Below the pieces are notes generated by a model. The model was not told the origin of the DNA. It did not search any database and saw only the letters and a list, made by a program, of their open reading frames with translations. Of a DNA stretch of 64,000 bases, positions 22,985-36,101 are shown piece by piece. The position numbers and the translations under genes are program-made. Source of the DNA: Lateolabrax maculatus (Eukaryota > Chordata > Actinopteri > Acropomatiformes > Lateolabracidae); NCBI GenBank assembly GCA_031216445.1, contig CM062209.1:22530001-22594000 (forward strand), given 5' to 3'. The stretch's first letter is position 1, and every line of letters starts with the position of its first letter.

Positions 22985-23780
22985 TGCATTTCCTGAATCT
23001 CTACAACAGAGGTGGCAAGTGCACAGTTAGCGCGCCTCATAGTCAGAATGAACAGACCCAGGTTGAAAAATACTGACATTTTCTTTAAATTATGTAGTTT
23101 TTGTTCCTGGAGACCGTAAAACTCTTACATGTTGCGACTTAAACTCTCACAATCATTATTTCTCTTGCTCAGCCAATCGCAGTCTTGGCATTGTCAAATT
23201 TTCGTATAGGTTTTAAAATCATGTCCCACTGCGCTCTCATACTGACCCGCAGACCCTGCAGCTATATATAGAGAAGCACTGCAGAAGTCCTCATTAAGCA
23301 TTTGATTGAGGAGCTCAGCAAAGACCTGCCATACCTCTCACCAGCCCTCTATATTCTGCCTTTCTATACAGAGGAGTCCCTCCCTGCACATTAAATGGAA
23401 CAGACCTGCTGTTTCACCAAAGGCCACGAGTCTGACAGCAGTGGTTTCCACAATTAAGAATTACTATGCAGGGAAATGTAGGTTAGTGGCTATAGATACA
23501 AATCCAGGTTATGTATCCTCATACTGTAATGCAGGTTTAAACAAACATTTGAAGAGATATACTTAGGTTAGCCTTAGGCTTTCCTAATGGGACACTTGCA
23601 CTGATATGGAAAAAGCGACAGGATGAAATATAATGACCTTAATGCCATAAACTAAGGCTGCACTTTTCTGAAAGGCCAATTGCTCAGATAGCCAGGATAT
23701 CTGTCCATTACACCATTACATGCCATAACCTATTTATTTTTGATAGTTGAGAAAACTATCTGACAACAATGTCCATTTAG
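22985..23780. other. Intron 1, nothing recognised
   Basis: The 86-codon frame at 23306 shows no domain. Confidence 0.3.
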
Positions 23781-23784
23781 CTGT

Positions 23785-23880
23785 TTTGTGGCATTAATTC
23801 ATATCACATGATCTTCATCAGCAGATAGTTTGCCCAGTTGTCATGGAAGTGTAAACCTTTTCCTGAGCACTTTAAGGGCT
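23785..23880 (+). repeat. Dispersed repeat family C, copy 2
   Basis: 'catatcacatgatcttcatc' and 'agcagatagtttgcccagtt' match the pattern at 10080. Confidence 0.5.
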
Positions 23881-23889
23881 TCTTCTCCA

Positions 23890-24725
23890 TATTGAGGGGA
23901 TTAAAATAACCATAAAGCACGAAACATTTATCATTTTGTAAATATTTGGTCATAAACCAAAGCATTGCTCAAACCTAACAATGGATCACAAAATTCAGTA
24001 AGTATTATATAGTGTTTCCCGAACTGGGCATTAGCTGTGCAGAACAGCATCTGAGCGATGATAAGCCCTTTTTAAAGTCCAGCTGCCTGTGTTTTTACTT
24101 AGTCCAAGAAGACAGCCAAGTGGCGTTAGGGTGCAAAGTGCTGGGCTCAGTTTGATCTCTGGATTTTCTTCCTGAATGAGTCTTTCAGCCACGAGTTGTC
24201 AATTTAGCAGTTCCCTGTCTTAGACAAGCAGTTACTGAGACAGACTGACTTCCAGACTAACTTTTTCCAATTTTTTGTGCTCTTTGTACATTACTACTTT
24301 TATTCTACTTTTATTCAAGTTTTTCAACATTTTCCATTGACTCCTTTGACTTTGTATTGATGCTGCCTCTAAATGTTATTTTTTGCTGTAAAATGCGACA
24401 GAATGGCAGCATTCACCACATTTTCTTTGGGAATTAGGGTCTGTGGCCAACTATTGTGTTGGGATTTTAGTCCAACCAATTTCATACATTTGTTCTGTAT
24501 CATGAATAGGACAAGAATGTTCCCATGAACAATCTTGAACCAATAATCAAAATGTTTTATTCTCTCAAGAAGATGAACATGCATTTTTTCTTCTTGGATA
24601 CACATGCTTACAACCACCACCCTCCTATCATGTATATGTCCATATCTTTCCCTCATTACAGGACTAAAAACAAGGAAAATACCAGATTAAACTGAAATGC
24701 TATATCTCTGAATTCTCAGAGTGGC
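23890..24725. other. Intron 1, nothing recognised
   Basis: AT-rich. The 95-codon minus-strand frame at 24369-24656 has no recognisable domain. Confidence 0.3.
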
Positions 24726-24729
24726 TCTT

Positions 24730-25140
24730 GTTGGCTGATGACGATGTGTGATCGAGCTCTCCTGCAGCGATTAGCCTGCAGGGCCCCTTTGTTCCCCTGA
24801 CCAATGCAAATACAATCACAGTGCTATTCACCTGCACTTAGCAGGGCCAGAGGAACCCACTACGCTTTTAATTACTCCGATCAGATTAATCATACTCTCA
24901 GATGGCTCTGAATGAAATTTAACAATCTGTGTGCCTGTGTCTGTGTGTTGTTTTTGTATGTGTGCGTTTATGTGTGTGTGAGACGGTTGGAGAGAAGCTT
25001 ATTATTGTAGAGATTAGAAAGGCTCTTCCTTTTGAAAAGACAAATGTGCTGAGGATATTAATCTCCTCACTGGAAAGATAATGAGTGAAACTGTCTCCTT
25101 ATCTGCAGCCTGCTCTTCATTCAGAGAACTCACTGTTTAA
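24730..25140. promoter_or_regulatory. Homeodomain/POU-site-rich block, possible intronic enhancer
   Basis: Repeat-poor sequence with an exact octamer ATGCAAAT at 24804-24811, the TAAT-type sites 'ttttaattactcc' and 'cagattaatcatac', and further AT-core sites after 25060. It is split only by a short GT-rich stretch (24930-24980). Inferred from motif density. Confidence 0.35.
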
Positions 25141-25144
25141 TATG

Positions 25145-27285
25145 CAGTCTGCCAGAAGCCATTTTATATAAGTATGGCTGATTTGTTTCCAAGTGTATTG
25201 TGTATTATGTTCTAAAGACAGGACAATAACTTTGGGAAATGGACTGACTGAGGCTTTCAGAAGTTCAGAAGAATGTCTTGGCTGTCCAGTTAGTCTTAAG
25301 AACAGGCTGAGTGACAACAGGTTTGCTGTCTACAATTTAAACTTGTGCACCAGATTTTATGTGTTCTTTCTATATTTGCAAACAAGATGGAGACACTTTA
25401 TTCTACTGTATGTTCCTCTATGTAGAATTCAGATTTAAGGAGTCTAACCCACATTAGAGTCAAGGGGTGAAGCAAACCCTGTGACTCGTGGCCCTGAAGG
25501 GTCTGTCTACTGGTTGTCTTGCACTCGCTGTCAGAAAGGTAGCGTATGAGTGCCTGCAAAAGGGAAGATGGTGAACTGTATCTGGGCAGGGCTAAAGCCA
25601 GAGGAGACTCATCCGATCATGGTATAGGGGTGAAAAACTAATAGAACCATGGAGTTGCTGGTTTCATTCAAAGTTTCACATAGGGTAGCTGGCACTTGGA
25701 GTCTTGCAAGTGTGGTGAAGCCAATTATTGGGGATAAAACAATCTCGATCTATTCTTAAACTTAAACTATGTAATAAACCTAACCATGTAAAGATTAAGA
25801 ATAGGTTGTTCCATTTGTGAAATATGTGTTTTGGTAAACTCAACTGGCGCAGAGGGATGAACAGAATACCAGTGTTATGGAACATGGTTTCCTGGGTAAT
25901 GTAAAGATACAACAAGTTTGTTATGGGCATCAGTTTTTATAATTTCATTTTTGTTTCTGAGGAAGTTTTTCATGTCAGATTAGGGTTAGGTTCAGAATAT
26001 ACTTCTGGTTGCTGCCAGTCAGCCAAGTGGTCATACCAGGACTGAAACACAAAAATTTTGTATCATATCAATCCAAGTATTCACTCATAGAAGCACAAAA
26101 TTTGCAGATTTGTGTTCAGCTTCGATGAACTTTGACATGTGAATTCTCAACCTTGACCAATGGCAAACTGTCTTGACCATGCTGGCCCTTGAGGGAACTT
26201 GTATACCTGCACAGAACGTGTTATTATGAGACTGCCCTTTGCTCGTGTGGAGCTTTGTCCAAATAAGATCGATTTTGTGCTTTGTTCATCTTAAATCTGT
26301 TTTGGGATACACACAGAATGCACCATACATTTCTCCCAGTTCACTTTTGGACAATTTAGGCAAATACATCAAGATTACATAACTATCTTGTCTGAAGTCG
26401 TTTCTGCATTTGAGAGACAATTTGTACTGAGCGAAAGTGTACACTCTTCTTTCTGTTGCTCTGAAGCTCATACATTATTTGGTCTGTGTTGCAGTGTGGA
26501 GGGGAATTCATGCAGTCAGTCTTTGTAGAGGGGAAGTGAAAATATCTCCAGGTTCTGGACCTGGATGTTCCTTGCGTCATGTGTGTCTGAATGACACAGG
26601 GAACACGACGCTTGTATAATACACTCACACACTGTGACGTGTGTCACCATACGTGGCATCGTGGTGATATCCCGCTGGTTATTCTATGTGACATGTACAC
26701 TGGATGAGCTACTCATCCAAAGAGACATGGATCTGCTGTGGGCCAGGAAGAAAGAGCAGATTTGGTTCACTTGTCTGCGGGAAAGGTCAGAAAAGTCAAA
26801 TTAAAACAGAAACAGAATAAGAGTGAAAATTACTTGGTAGCCTTCATTTCTCTCTAAGGTTTAGTGTTTCTTCAATATGAAGCAGGACTCTCCCCAAAAA
26901 TCCCTCTCGGAGTGATAATGTTGCCCTCGTTTCTATCCTTTTTGCTTCTATGGTGATTTTCTCTTTGGCTGAAGAAGATCAGCCTGTTTTCTTGTCTTGT
27001 CAAAACTGGATTTTTTCCAATTTTACGTGAACTCATCACTGTTTAAGCTGTGAATTGGCACCTCCAAGATTCAGGATTGTGAAGGAGCTCCTGTGAGTCT
27101 CCAGCAGCTAAAGTGTAGAGCAGTCAACTGTATCTACAGTGTATGGGTCATCAGTCATTTTATATATATATATATAGTTATAATCATAAATCATGAAGTC
27201 TGCTGTTACTGAGGCTGTCAGGATTGTTTCACATATGAATTGCTTTTTTAATTGTCAAAAAATCTGAACAAATGTAAAGCTCAAC
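25145..27285. other. Intron 1, no repeats or genes recognised except a short (TA)n near 27162
   Basis: Mostly unique-looking. Frames up to 84 codons have no domains. Confidence 0.35.
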
Positions 27286-27291
27286 CTGCCA

Positions 27292-27337
27292 TTAATAGTG
27301 TGTAAAAAGGACCGTTAATAGTGTGTAAAAAGCACCG
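27292..27337. repeat. Tandem duplication of a 23-bp unit
   Basis: Two adjacent 23-bp units beginning 'ttaatagtgtgtaaaaa' and ending '[gg/gc]accg', differing at one base. Confidence 0.9.
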
Positions 27338-27344
27338 TTAAACT

Positions 27345-30300
27345 GAAGGCAGCAGCAGCTTCCTATATCTGGGCTCTCACTCCTTGAAACTCAAGCAAGA
27401 GCCTTTTTTCCAACAGCCTGCTCGTGTTTTTTTTTTAGCACAGAGATTGTATTGTGGCGTCATGGCAGAAGGCACCACAGCCTGACGGAAGATTACTGCT
27501 CCTCCTGAGTCCTTCTCCAGGTGATATCTAAATTCTGATAGTGCTCCCTTCAGTCGCACTCACGTGATCATGCCTGGCTCAACTTTGCTGCAGGTGGATA
27601 TCAGTTTTAATGTGGCAGCTGATGAAGAAAGCGGAATGTTTATCCCCTTTTAAAGAAAGTATAAAATATCTGCAGTTCAATCTGTTTTTTAAAAGACACT
27701 GTCAGAAAACTGTTACTGTTGCTGTTAATACTCAATAACTGTGCTCAAGGAAACTAAACAACAGTTACCTGAAGCTGACCACACCACTTGTCAGCTGAGC
27801 TTAGATAAATCTGGGGAATGGGGATTGTTCCGCAGCCCCCACCACCCACATGACCCATCTTCCCCAGGCAGAGAAGTTCGCCTGAGCCCCCCCGCCTCTC
27901 AGACAAGAAGAGATGTGAGAGTGAGAGGCGACAGAAAGTGTCTGAGATGACAGCGCCCTTACACGCTCGCAGCAGGAGGGGCGTCTGACTGTGTCAGCTA
28001 ATGAGACAATTAGCGAGCTGTCACGTTCGTTAAGCAATAAGGAGCATTAAAGAAGCTCTCTGACGGGCTTTGCATATATTGTTCTTTTATGTCTGCGTAA
28101 TTTATGCCCTTATTGCACATATGAATAAATACATTGTGCATATGAATAGACAGTATGTTTTTGACATCATCTGCAGAGACACATCCAGTGTGTCTTTAAA
28201 ACACAAGGGACCATTGTCATCCTTACCACTCATAGTCATATTGATTTATTGATGGGCAGACACACGGCAAGTCTTAGCTGGTACGTGTGTGTGTGTGTGT
28301 GTGTCTGAAAGAGTGAGGTGTGTGACACGCAGTTCTGAGATATTGAGAGGCTGTAGCTCAGCGCTTGCAGATAGTGTGTTCCTGGATTTCAGCTGGCAGT
28401 GTGACAGTTGGGATTTGCAGCAGCACACTGACTGCTTGTCTGTCTGGGAAAGTAAGTTCTGTGAGGGAGGGTGCTGCCACTGATGGCAGGAATGTGGATG
28501 CTGTGGGTTTTTTTCCTTGATGAGAATATACTTTTGATTTATTCGAGCCTACATAGAACGTGATGTATTGGAGTTTCAACCAGAGGTCCTTGAAATAAAA
28601 ACTGTGGCAAGGTGTTTCCAGCATCCACCAGGGGCAGGAAAGCACATTTGTTGATCATCTACCTATTCACGAAAAGACTGCTCACCTACTGTGACTGCAG
28701 ACATCCTGCTATGCTTCCTGCAAGGACTGTGGTATGATGTTGAGTGCCGTGCCCAAACCCCAAACCTCATGTTCCTGATGTCGCTGTTCACGAGGGCCTC
28801 TCGGAATTTATACTGCATAAGTCGTTACTTAGTCAGGAAAGTCATCACCATCAAGTAACCATCGTTTGTATTGGCTACAGCACTGTGCATTCACTGAAGT
28901 TCTTGTTTAGATCTGAGAACACGAGACAGATCATCTAAACCACTTTGCTGACAAAACTAAACATGAGTGCATTTGAAATTTCAGCAATGCTCCCTGGTTG
29001 CTTGGGAAAACTGTGAGGGCACACATCTGTGGCAAGCAAATAGATAGATGAAGGTTGAACCAGGTCTGTAGCTGGTGTTTACAACACACAGCTGAGGTGT
29101 TTGTCTTCAGTTTTTCTGTCTGGCTGCTTGTGCTTTCTTCCCAAATCTTGGTTATTAATTTGGTGAGTACGACGTTATTATAACACATAGTAATGATAAA
29201 ACTAGACCTAGCCTGTTAGATACTGGAGTTATCCTTTAACTCGAGAAAACTCTAGAAAAACTAGTAAACTCTTGTTTAGAACTTGTCTCACAGATAGGGA
29301 TTTTAAGGTAGCCATAAGCAGTATTTACTCCTCCATACGGATCTTAGCCTGTTTCATAATAGACCCCAGTTGAAGGCGGAGTGCTTATTTGATTGGCTAT
29401 GGTGGACAGGTGATTCTCAACTGGCCACAAGTTACATTTTATGGTAATATTCTTATGTGGTGTGACAAAAATACAAAATGATGACTCATCATTACCATTA
29501 TCACTGCCAGTTTGTGCTTTCTTTACTTGCCCCCTTTCTGCACAGACACACGTCTGAAGGAGCAGTCAGCCAAGGAGAAACACTTTTCTTTGACTGATAT
29601 TGACACCGGTTCTAATTAAATGCTTCATAGTATTAATTCTGTATGTAGAATTTCACAAGTAATGTCATTTTCACCAGCCAAGGAGTATTAACTTATTAAT
29701 ACAATGAAACTATAATGTGTAACAGTCCTATCTTTAGTAAAGTTAGTGAGTGGATCACCTTCATGCATGAATCCTACATCCGTAATAGCCTAATTTTACG
29801 CATGATCCTTGATGATGAAGACACAGAAAAATAGAAATGCATGGCAAAAATAGCATATTGTCAATATTGTGGACACCCTCCGAAATTTTCTAAATCACGT
29901 TTTCGGGGGCGCTCATGTCTCATTAAGAGGAGCCAAGCTGTCCCCTGGCTCCCCTGTAGTTCGCACCCTGGTGTCACCCCCGATGTCCAGCTCACATTAA
30001 CTCAACATTCTACATGACCGTGAACAAGCCTTCTGTTCACACACAGCTGCAAAGCGTGGCACACAGTCTTCTTACATGCACTCTAATGGACACAAGACAC
30101 AGCTTGTTCCAGTCTGATGTGAGCTTTAAGGTACAAGGAACACTTTAACTGAGTTAAGTTTAATTGTTTTAGATGAGTTATGATGATTATTGGTTATTGG
30201 TTGGATGATAATTAGGTACTAATTTCAGCTAATGACATTCTCTGGGTTAGAGGAGTAAAATATTGTCATTCAGCATTCAACAGGTTAAGGAACGATAGAG

Positions 30301-30600
30301 TGACGGTGTCCCTGCCACAGCTGTGACATGTCCAACACAAGCAGGACATGTGTGCACTGACCCAGTAAAATTGTAAATTTGGGGCTTATTTCCAAACTGT
30401 TAAGAAATGAGTAGTGGATGTGCACAATCTTAAATAAATTCAGTATAGTGTTGCTAAATGAACAGGGAATGAAAACAGGATGTTGACATTGATTATCCGG
30501 TGCCATCAGCAGGCCAAGCTTTCTCCGTGACCAACACTGAGGTGACAAAGTCTTGTCACGGACTTCAAAAGCTAATAGACAGATTGTTTTTTTAGATCTC
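27345..30600. other. Intron 1, largely featureless
   Basis: (GT)10 at 28285-28304 is the only clear repeat. The minus-strand 107-codon frame at 30285-30608 has no recognisable domain and overlaps sequence that looks like a degenerate teleost repeat ('agctttctccgtgaccaaca'). Confidence 0.35.
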
Positions 30601-30835
30601 CTGAGCATATTCGTTCTCCCACGGAGGATTAACTTTTTCCAATTTGAACACTAGGTTTAACCGAGATCCACCACAACATTTATTTCACTAATAATTGGCA
30701 GATTGAGAGGAAATTTGCTGAGCACATTCATGCTCCCAAGCGGACAAATCCTTTTGATTTTAGTGACCCCACAGTCTTTTCTTTGTGGCAACCTCGGGTG
30801 AAAATATGACTTTGTCTTGACCTTGTAAATATTTT
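30600..30835 (+). repeat. Dispersed repeat family B, copy 3 (degenerate)
   Basis: 'gagcatattcgttctcccac' and 'gagcacattcatgctcccaa' are two internal units. The second continues with 'cttttgattttagtgacccc', in family order. Confidence 0.45.
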
Positions 30836-31992
30836 GTGCAGATATTTTGGCATGTATTGTTAAACGAATGCAACATGATATGATGTATAAGCCATCAAGA
30901 ACATTATTGTTAAACTGTATATCAGTTCTACCCTAAACCCATTTTCATGTTGTTTTCTCACTTTTGAGATACTGTTAGTTGCTGTCATTATAGACAGTGG
31001 TGTTGCTAAATGGGTACGGTGACTTTGAAAAGTCCTGCATTCTCAACATACAACGGAAATTATTCCTTTGATCAACACATGAATGCCTGAGTTACAATAT
31101 TATTGTGGTGAGCATTGCAATCATGTATTGATGCACTGCACATCTGTGCATGCATAATACATGTATTGTACGATAATACGCACAAAACGGCAACCTATAT
31201 ATTGTACGTCCTATGATGAGAAGCCAAGGATGTTGGTGTCACGTGCAGCATGTTATAGCACTGTAAAGTAAGAGCCACGTGCTCATGGCCTGATTTTTCT
31301 CTCTCCAGGGATGAGGTTGTAGCTTGCACGCACACGCATGCACAAACACGCACGTGCCCATACATAGATACACCACTTTAATAGACTAGTGATGGCCCTG
31401 CACACAAAAATACAACATACAAACACACACACACACACACACCACGCCATGCTATGTACAGAAGCACACTGTCACACAGATATACACAGGGACTCAGACA
31501 CGTCTTCATGGACAGAAAAATGTACTCACATGCATACACGCACATGCCTGCAAGGGGACACTAATGAAGATAAAGTAGCTAATTAAACATGACAGTGAAG
31601 AGCGATGGGCGGCCATGATAGGTGACGTTATGGGGTCGGCATGGACCTATAGACACAGGACTTGAGCCAATATGGGATACTGTATCAGTGAGAGGGAGGG
31701 GGAAAGAGGTGGATGGATGAAAGTGGTGGGGAGGAAGATGTATCAAAATATATCAACCTATATCTGTATCTGTCCTCGTGTGTAAGAGCTCCCTGAAGCA
31801 TTCTTGCTATACACACACTTACACACACATCTCACACACATACACTGCTGCCCTAGATCTATAAAGAGGGTGATTCCTGCAGGTACGGCACATATTGGCT
31901 GACTCCGTACTGACTGAACTCTGGAGGGAAATCCAGCAACACACACATACCTAGTGGTTAGATATTTATCTCTTTCTCTTTGTATCATTATC

Positions 31993-31996
<4 letters not shown>

Positions 31997-32026
<30 letters not shown>
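31997..32026. repeat. (TC)15 microsatellite
   Basis: Pure TC run. Confidence 0.95.
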
Positions 32027-32029
<3 letters not shown>

Positions 32030-32964
32030 TTCTCTTGACTGTCTTTGAAGTTGCACTGATTAAGATTTATATATGAGCGTAGGATCAAATGACTGTAATG
32101 CGAGAGGACTCACCCGGAGTGACAAACCCACCAGAAATTGTGTTTTTAAAGGGTGTTTTTTTTGGGGGGGTTTTTTAACAGTATGAGTGTTGCTGGAATT
32201 TTGACCCTGCGCTGGAAATCCTTCATCTGTTTCATCCCCAAAAACATTCAAATTCATCCATTGGGGACAATGAAGCATATTTCAGGACAATCAGGATCGT
32301 TGGATTTTGAGATACTGTATATTGGACATGGACCAAAGAGTTTGTCAAGTGAGAGGTTTGGCAATGGCAAAAGGTCACAAAGTCAGCAAAATGATTATGT
32401 ATTATCATCTGGGGATCATGAATAAACTGGTCAGTAGTTTTTAGGATATCTTGTTTTAACTTTCCCATTGGAGAAGGAAAAATATTTGATTGAGAAAACT
32501 GTGCATTAGTATGCACTGTAGCTATTCACAGGCTATGATAGATATGAAAATGTGCATTTTTAGCTGGTCACGTGATCCCGGTTGTCACGGCTCCCACTCC
32601 TTTGTGCACTGCAGAGCTGCTATCATACAGTGTGTTTACCTGCGTGGCCAACGGTGTTGCACGGCCCATCTGATAGCAAGCGCTTATAGCTCGGTTAGTC
32701 ATCACCGTGTGTGTCTGTGCATGTGCGCGAGTTACCCGGCGTTATGTCATCCACCCTCACTGCGTCTTATCCGTTACGTCATGTCGCTGTGGCAACCTCG
32801 GCAGCAAGGATGCCTTCTGCCTCACTGGACTGCCAGCCACCGAAAACACTCCGTCGAGGTTTTTGTGTGCACGCAGGTTGAGTATGTCTGCTTTTCACTG
32901 TGTCGATTCTCGGCTTCCTGAGGGTGCTTCAACCTGAAAAGTTGTTAAATGTTTTCTACTTATG

Positions 32965-33008
32965 TCACACACACATGCACACACACACACACATACACAC
33001 ACACACAG
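32965..33008. repeat. Interrupted (CA)n microsatellite
   Basis: CA run with ATG and ATA interruptions. Confidence 0.9.
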
Positions 33009-34973
33009 AGGCATTGGCTTAGGGTAAAACCATACAGTAAGAGGGCGAAAGGCATCACAGCTGTATAGAAGCTTTGGCAGTGATGCAGCTTGGCAGATTT
33101 CACCCTTCAGTTCTCTTTGGAGAACTATACACACTGTAAGCAAGTGTTGCCACACAGCTTGTGCATTGTGTCGGTTTGAACATAAAATGCACACTTCTTT
33201 TGCAGCTGATATAGGAGGCTCTGCTACCTCGAACTGTATCTAGTCGTGCAGATGGTTTCGGCTTCATCTGTCCAGGTGTTTTGATGTCTGTGTACCTGTC
33301 TGAGATCTCCCCATCCAACTCGGTACAATAGAGGGGGATGGAGTTGAAATGTTTGTGATGCTCACAGCATTGGAAGATTTCAGTACATTTAAATAACTAA
33401 ACAGCCACATTCCTTTCTAGAAACAGATCACACCCTCAGTAGTTGTTCTAATGAGAGTGGGCATTTTGAATAAAAGAGGGAAATATATATTTTGGGTTAA
33501 TCCAGCAAATGAATAGATACAGAAAAATACAGCAATAGATTCAAAGGAGTACACAGGTTAAAGGTTTCCTGTGGAGGTTTTGACCTCTGGTAGAGGAGAC
33601 ACAGTCCTGCCCATGGTTTCACACTATTCCATTCATTGAAAAGGTGTCCGTAACACGTCAAGTAATGCAGAGATGCACCGGCAAAAGAAGTAGGTAGAAG
33701 AAGACGGCAATCAACTAAACATGGACAAGCACAGAGTTTTTGACTGTTCAAGTGATGTTTGTTTGTTTTTTTTTACTTTAATCTTTGCTTATCTAGTCAT
33801 GAATATTTGATCTTATTGACACATACTTAAGATTTGAAGCGACATTGTCAGGGGTTTTAGTAAGAAAAATGGCCTAATTTATATTGTGTCCTCTATTATA
33901 TTGTGGTAAAGGCATAAATCTTGAATAGGTCAAAATAAATAAATCAAATAAGGCTGCAAAATTATAAGAGGGAAAAAGAAAACCCAATTTTTTCACTAAT
34001 TTGTTTGTACTGACCTTTTTATTAAGATATGTTTTTAGGAAAGGTAGTTAGACAACATTGCCTTCAATGTGAAACAGGGCTAACACAGTTCCATAATCAT
34101 TTAAATATGGTTTTGGTGTTAATAAGGAGATAACAATCTCTCAGGGATTCACATCTTCGCTGCAATGCACCTCTCTGACTTAGTTCTGCTTTTTCAGCTT
34201 GAATATAGCTGTGGTGTTCACAGTTATTAGCTAAACGTATGCTTCCAAGCACATATCCACCATAATCCTACCATGCAACAGCAGCTCCAGTCATCACTCG
34301 GAAACACCCTGCTCCGGCTCACTGCCTGCCTCTTTTCCCATCTGCCTGTGACATGGCTGTTTGCAAAACGCTGCAAACGCTTCATGTTTCTGCGTTTTTG
34401 ATAAATATAGCCGTGTGTTGTGCTATTTATAGAAGCCCCAGCGTGCTCTGCTCCTAAGTCGGGGGCCTGTTGCATGGTGGGAAAGGAGATGGGTCGGAGG
34501 TGGGGCGCTTGAGGATACTGTGACCCAGTTGACTGAGCTGGAATGATCGGCCTCGCGGGGCTCAGCGTGCTGCGGCGCTAATGCTCCCGCAGGAACGTGG
34601 TGACACGAGATGCATGTCTCATCTGCCTTTGTTCTGCGGGGAGAGGGAAGGTTTGGAGTATTCAGGAATGTCAATTAACTACGGAGCTTAGAGCTTGTGC
34701 ATCCCGTTAGTCTGTTTGTGTGTGGGAGTGCATGATGAGGGCATCTATTTTAAGAATAAAAAATCATTAACTAATGTTCATCTGCCGGAATTACAACAAA
34801 TACAAAGGGTCTCCGTGAAAGTGTTATTATTATGCGACCTAAAACCAAGTTTGTTGAATGCAGCATGATGCATTAGGTGTCTTTCACCGAGCCAACTGCC
34901 CTGGGACGGAGCTGCCACTGATGGTTTGTCTGGTGTTTTTTTTTGCTGTGAATACGTTCTTTGTGGAACTGTT

Positions 34974-35028
34974 CTAACCAGCCCACCTTCCTTGTGTCAT
35001 TGTTTCTGTCCTCTTCCGACCCTCACAG
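34974..35028 (+). other. Branch site, pyrimidine tract and 3' splice acceptor of intron 1
   Basis: CTAAC at 34974-34978 is a good branch-point candidate. It is followed by a T/C-rich stretch (34988-35020) and the acceptor CACAG at 35024-35028. The first bases of the exon complete the Gly61 codon in phase with exon 1. Confidence 0.5.
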
Positions 35029-35154
35029 GGTATCATGTTCCCAGCTCCGTGGTGGAGGAGGGGGCGAGGTGGGAGAGCCGTCACCTGCTGCAAGAGGTCT
35101 ACGACAACGAGTCAAAGTTCTACTCCGAGCCGAGAAAAAACTGCACTGATCCAG
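35029..35154 (+). CDS. slc24a3: Second coding exon of the same SLC24-type exchanger, residues 61-102
   Basis: A 126-base exon lies between a good acceptor (pyrimidine-rich, ending ccctcacag) and a near-consensus donor (CCAG/gtaaga). Joined to 7681 it stays in frame: the split codon is G+GG (Gly61), followed by YHVPSSVVEEGARWESRHLL and onward to residue 102. The segment is hydrophilic and acidic/mixed, as expected for the extracellular N-terminal region. It has two N-glycosylation sequons, N87-E-S and N98-C-T. The C-terminal K-N-C-T-D-P closely resembles the N-C-T-(D/E)-P-A that precedes the first membrane core of vertebrate NCKX3 and NCKX4. The leftover G after Pro102 fits an Ala codon at 103. 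The R-W...R-H-L-L-Q pattern favours NCKX3, while the Asp in NCTDP matches NCKX4. The paralogue is therefore uncertain but the family is fairly well supported. Exon 3 was not found downstream. Confidence 0.65.
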
Positions 35155-36101
35155 GTAAGACTGGCCGAGAGGCTTGGTCAGCTAAATGTGAAAGAAAAGA
35201 AGAGCGGGCAGGACTGCAGAGGGCTTTCTGAGAGACTTATAAGTTCAAACAACCCTGTGTGTGTCTTTGTAAGAAAGGAGGAATAATGAATCTCAGTATC
35301 TCCAATGCAAACCCCAGTGTCGGACTGAATAAAATAACCAACTGATTGTCTTTTCAAAGCCCAAGAGGCTGTATTCTTTCTTCACTCCGTTGGGCACGAT
35401 TGTGCATCTATAATGTGTTTTTTGGATATGGTTATATGTTCCTGATGGCAGTGTAGCGATAGTAGACTGAGATGTCTTTTATTCCATTTTTACAATTTTG
35501 AATCAATGTACAAATAGGTCTCTTACTTTCCAAACAGCTTACATTTGTATTTGAGTTCAGTGTAAGCCTGCGACAATGCTGCATCACCAACCTGGAAGAG
35601 TGGGCAACTGCTTGTCTAGTTAAAATCTACTTTTAAGACCTCTGTTATTTTAGAATATATTTTCTACTTACATGGTTAATTTTAAATACTAAATTTGTGC
35701 TTAATCAAATTACCACAAACAAATGACTAACTACAAACTCCTGACTACTAACATGTGGGTATGAAGGGCCTGGTCTATTTTTACCATGGATCCTGGTCTG
35801 CGTTGTTATGAATGTTGTAGTGCATCAGTTTTTGGATTAGTGAAGGCAAATGGCTTGGAACAATCTTCTTGTACATCCAAATGTAATGTTATACAGCTGA
35901 TTGGAGGAGTGTTAGGTTACAAATGAGTGGAGAGCCTTTATGGGGCTGAAACGCGATGGTGAAATCAGGAAAATTCCTCCAGTCAGTCAGCTACTGTCGC
36001 CATATTGTTTTTTTTACATTTGATACAACTGATTGTACAGTCCTGTTAAACTAAATGAAATGCATTTGGTACATAACTGAGGTAAAAAAAAATTGAAATG
36101 G

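Larger units (their letters stand above)
30840..34970. other. 3' part of intron 1: microsatellites, otherwise nothing recognised
   Basis: Contains CA at 31421-31443, TC at 31997-32026 and CA at 32965-33008. The 143-codon frame at 32490 overlaps unremarkable sequence with CG-containing stretches and shows no domain. Confidence 0.4.
7682..35028 (+). other. Intron 1 of the SLC24-type gene (27,347 bp)
   Basis: The intron is bounded by gtgagg at 7682 and ccctcacag ending at 35028. A plausible branch site, CTAAC, lies at 34974-34978, about 51 bases before the acceptor. Contents are dispersed repeat fragments, microsatellites, a roughly 380-base polypurine tract (11281-11660), a G23 homopolymer (12971), and several repeat-poor blocks listed separately as possible conserved noncoding elements. 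No additional exon or nested gene is supported on either strand. Confidence 0.65.

Noticed and set aside
34926..35231. 101-codon open frame containing exon 2
   Set aside because: Only 35029-35154 is coding. The rest of the frame reads through the acceptor upstream and the gtaaga donor downstream into intron.
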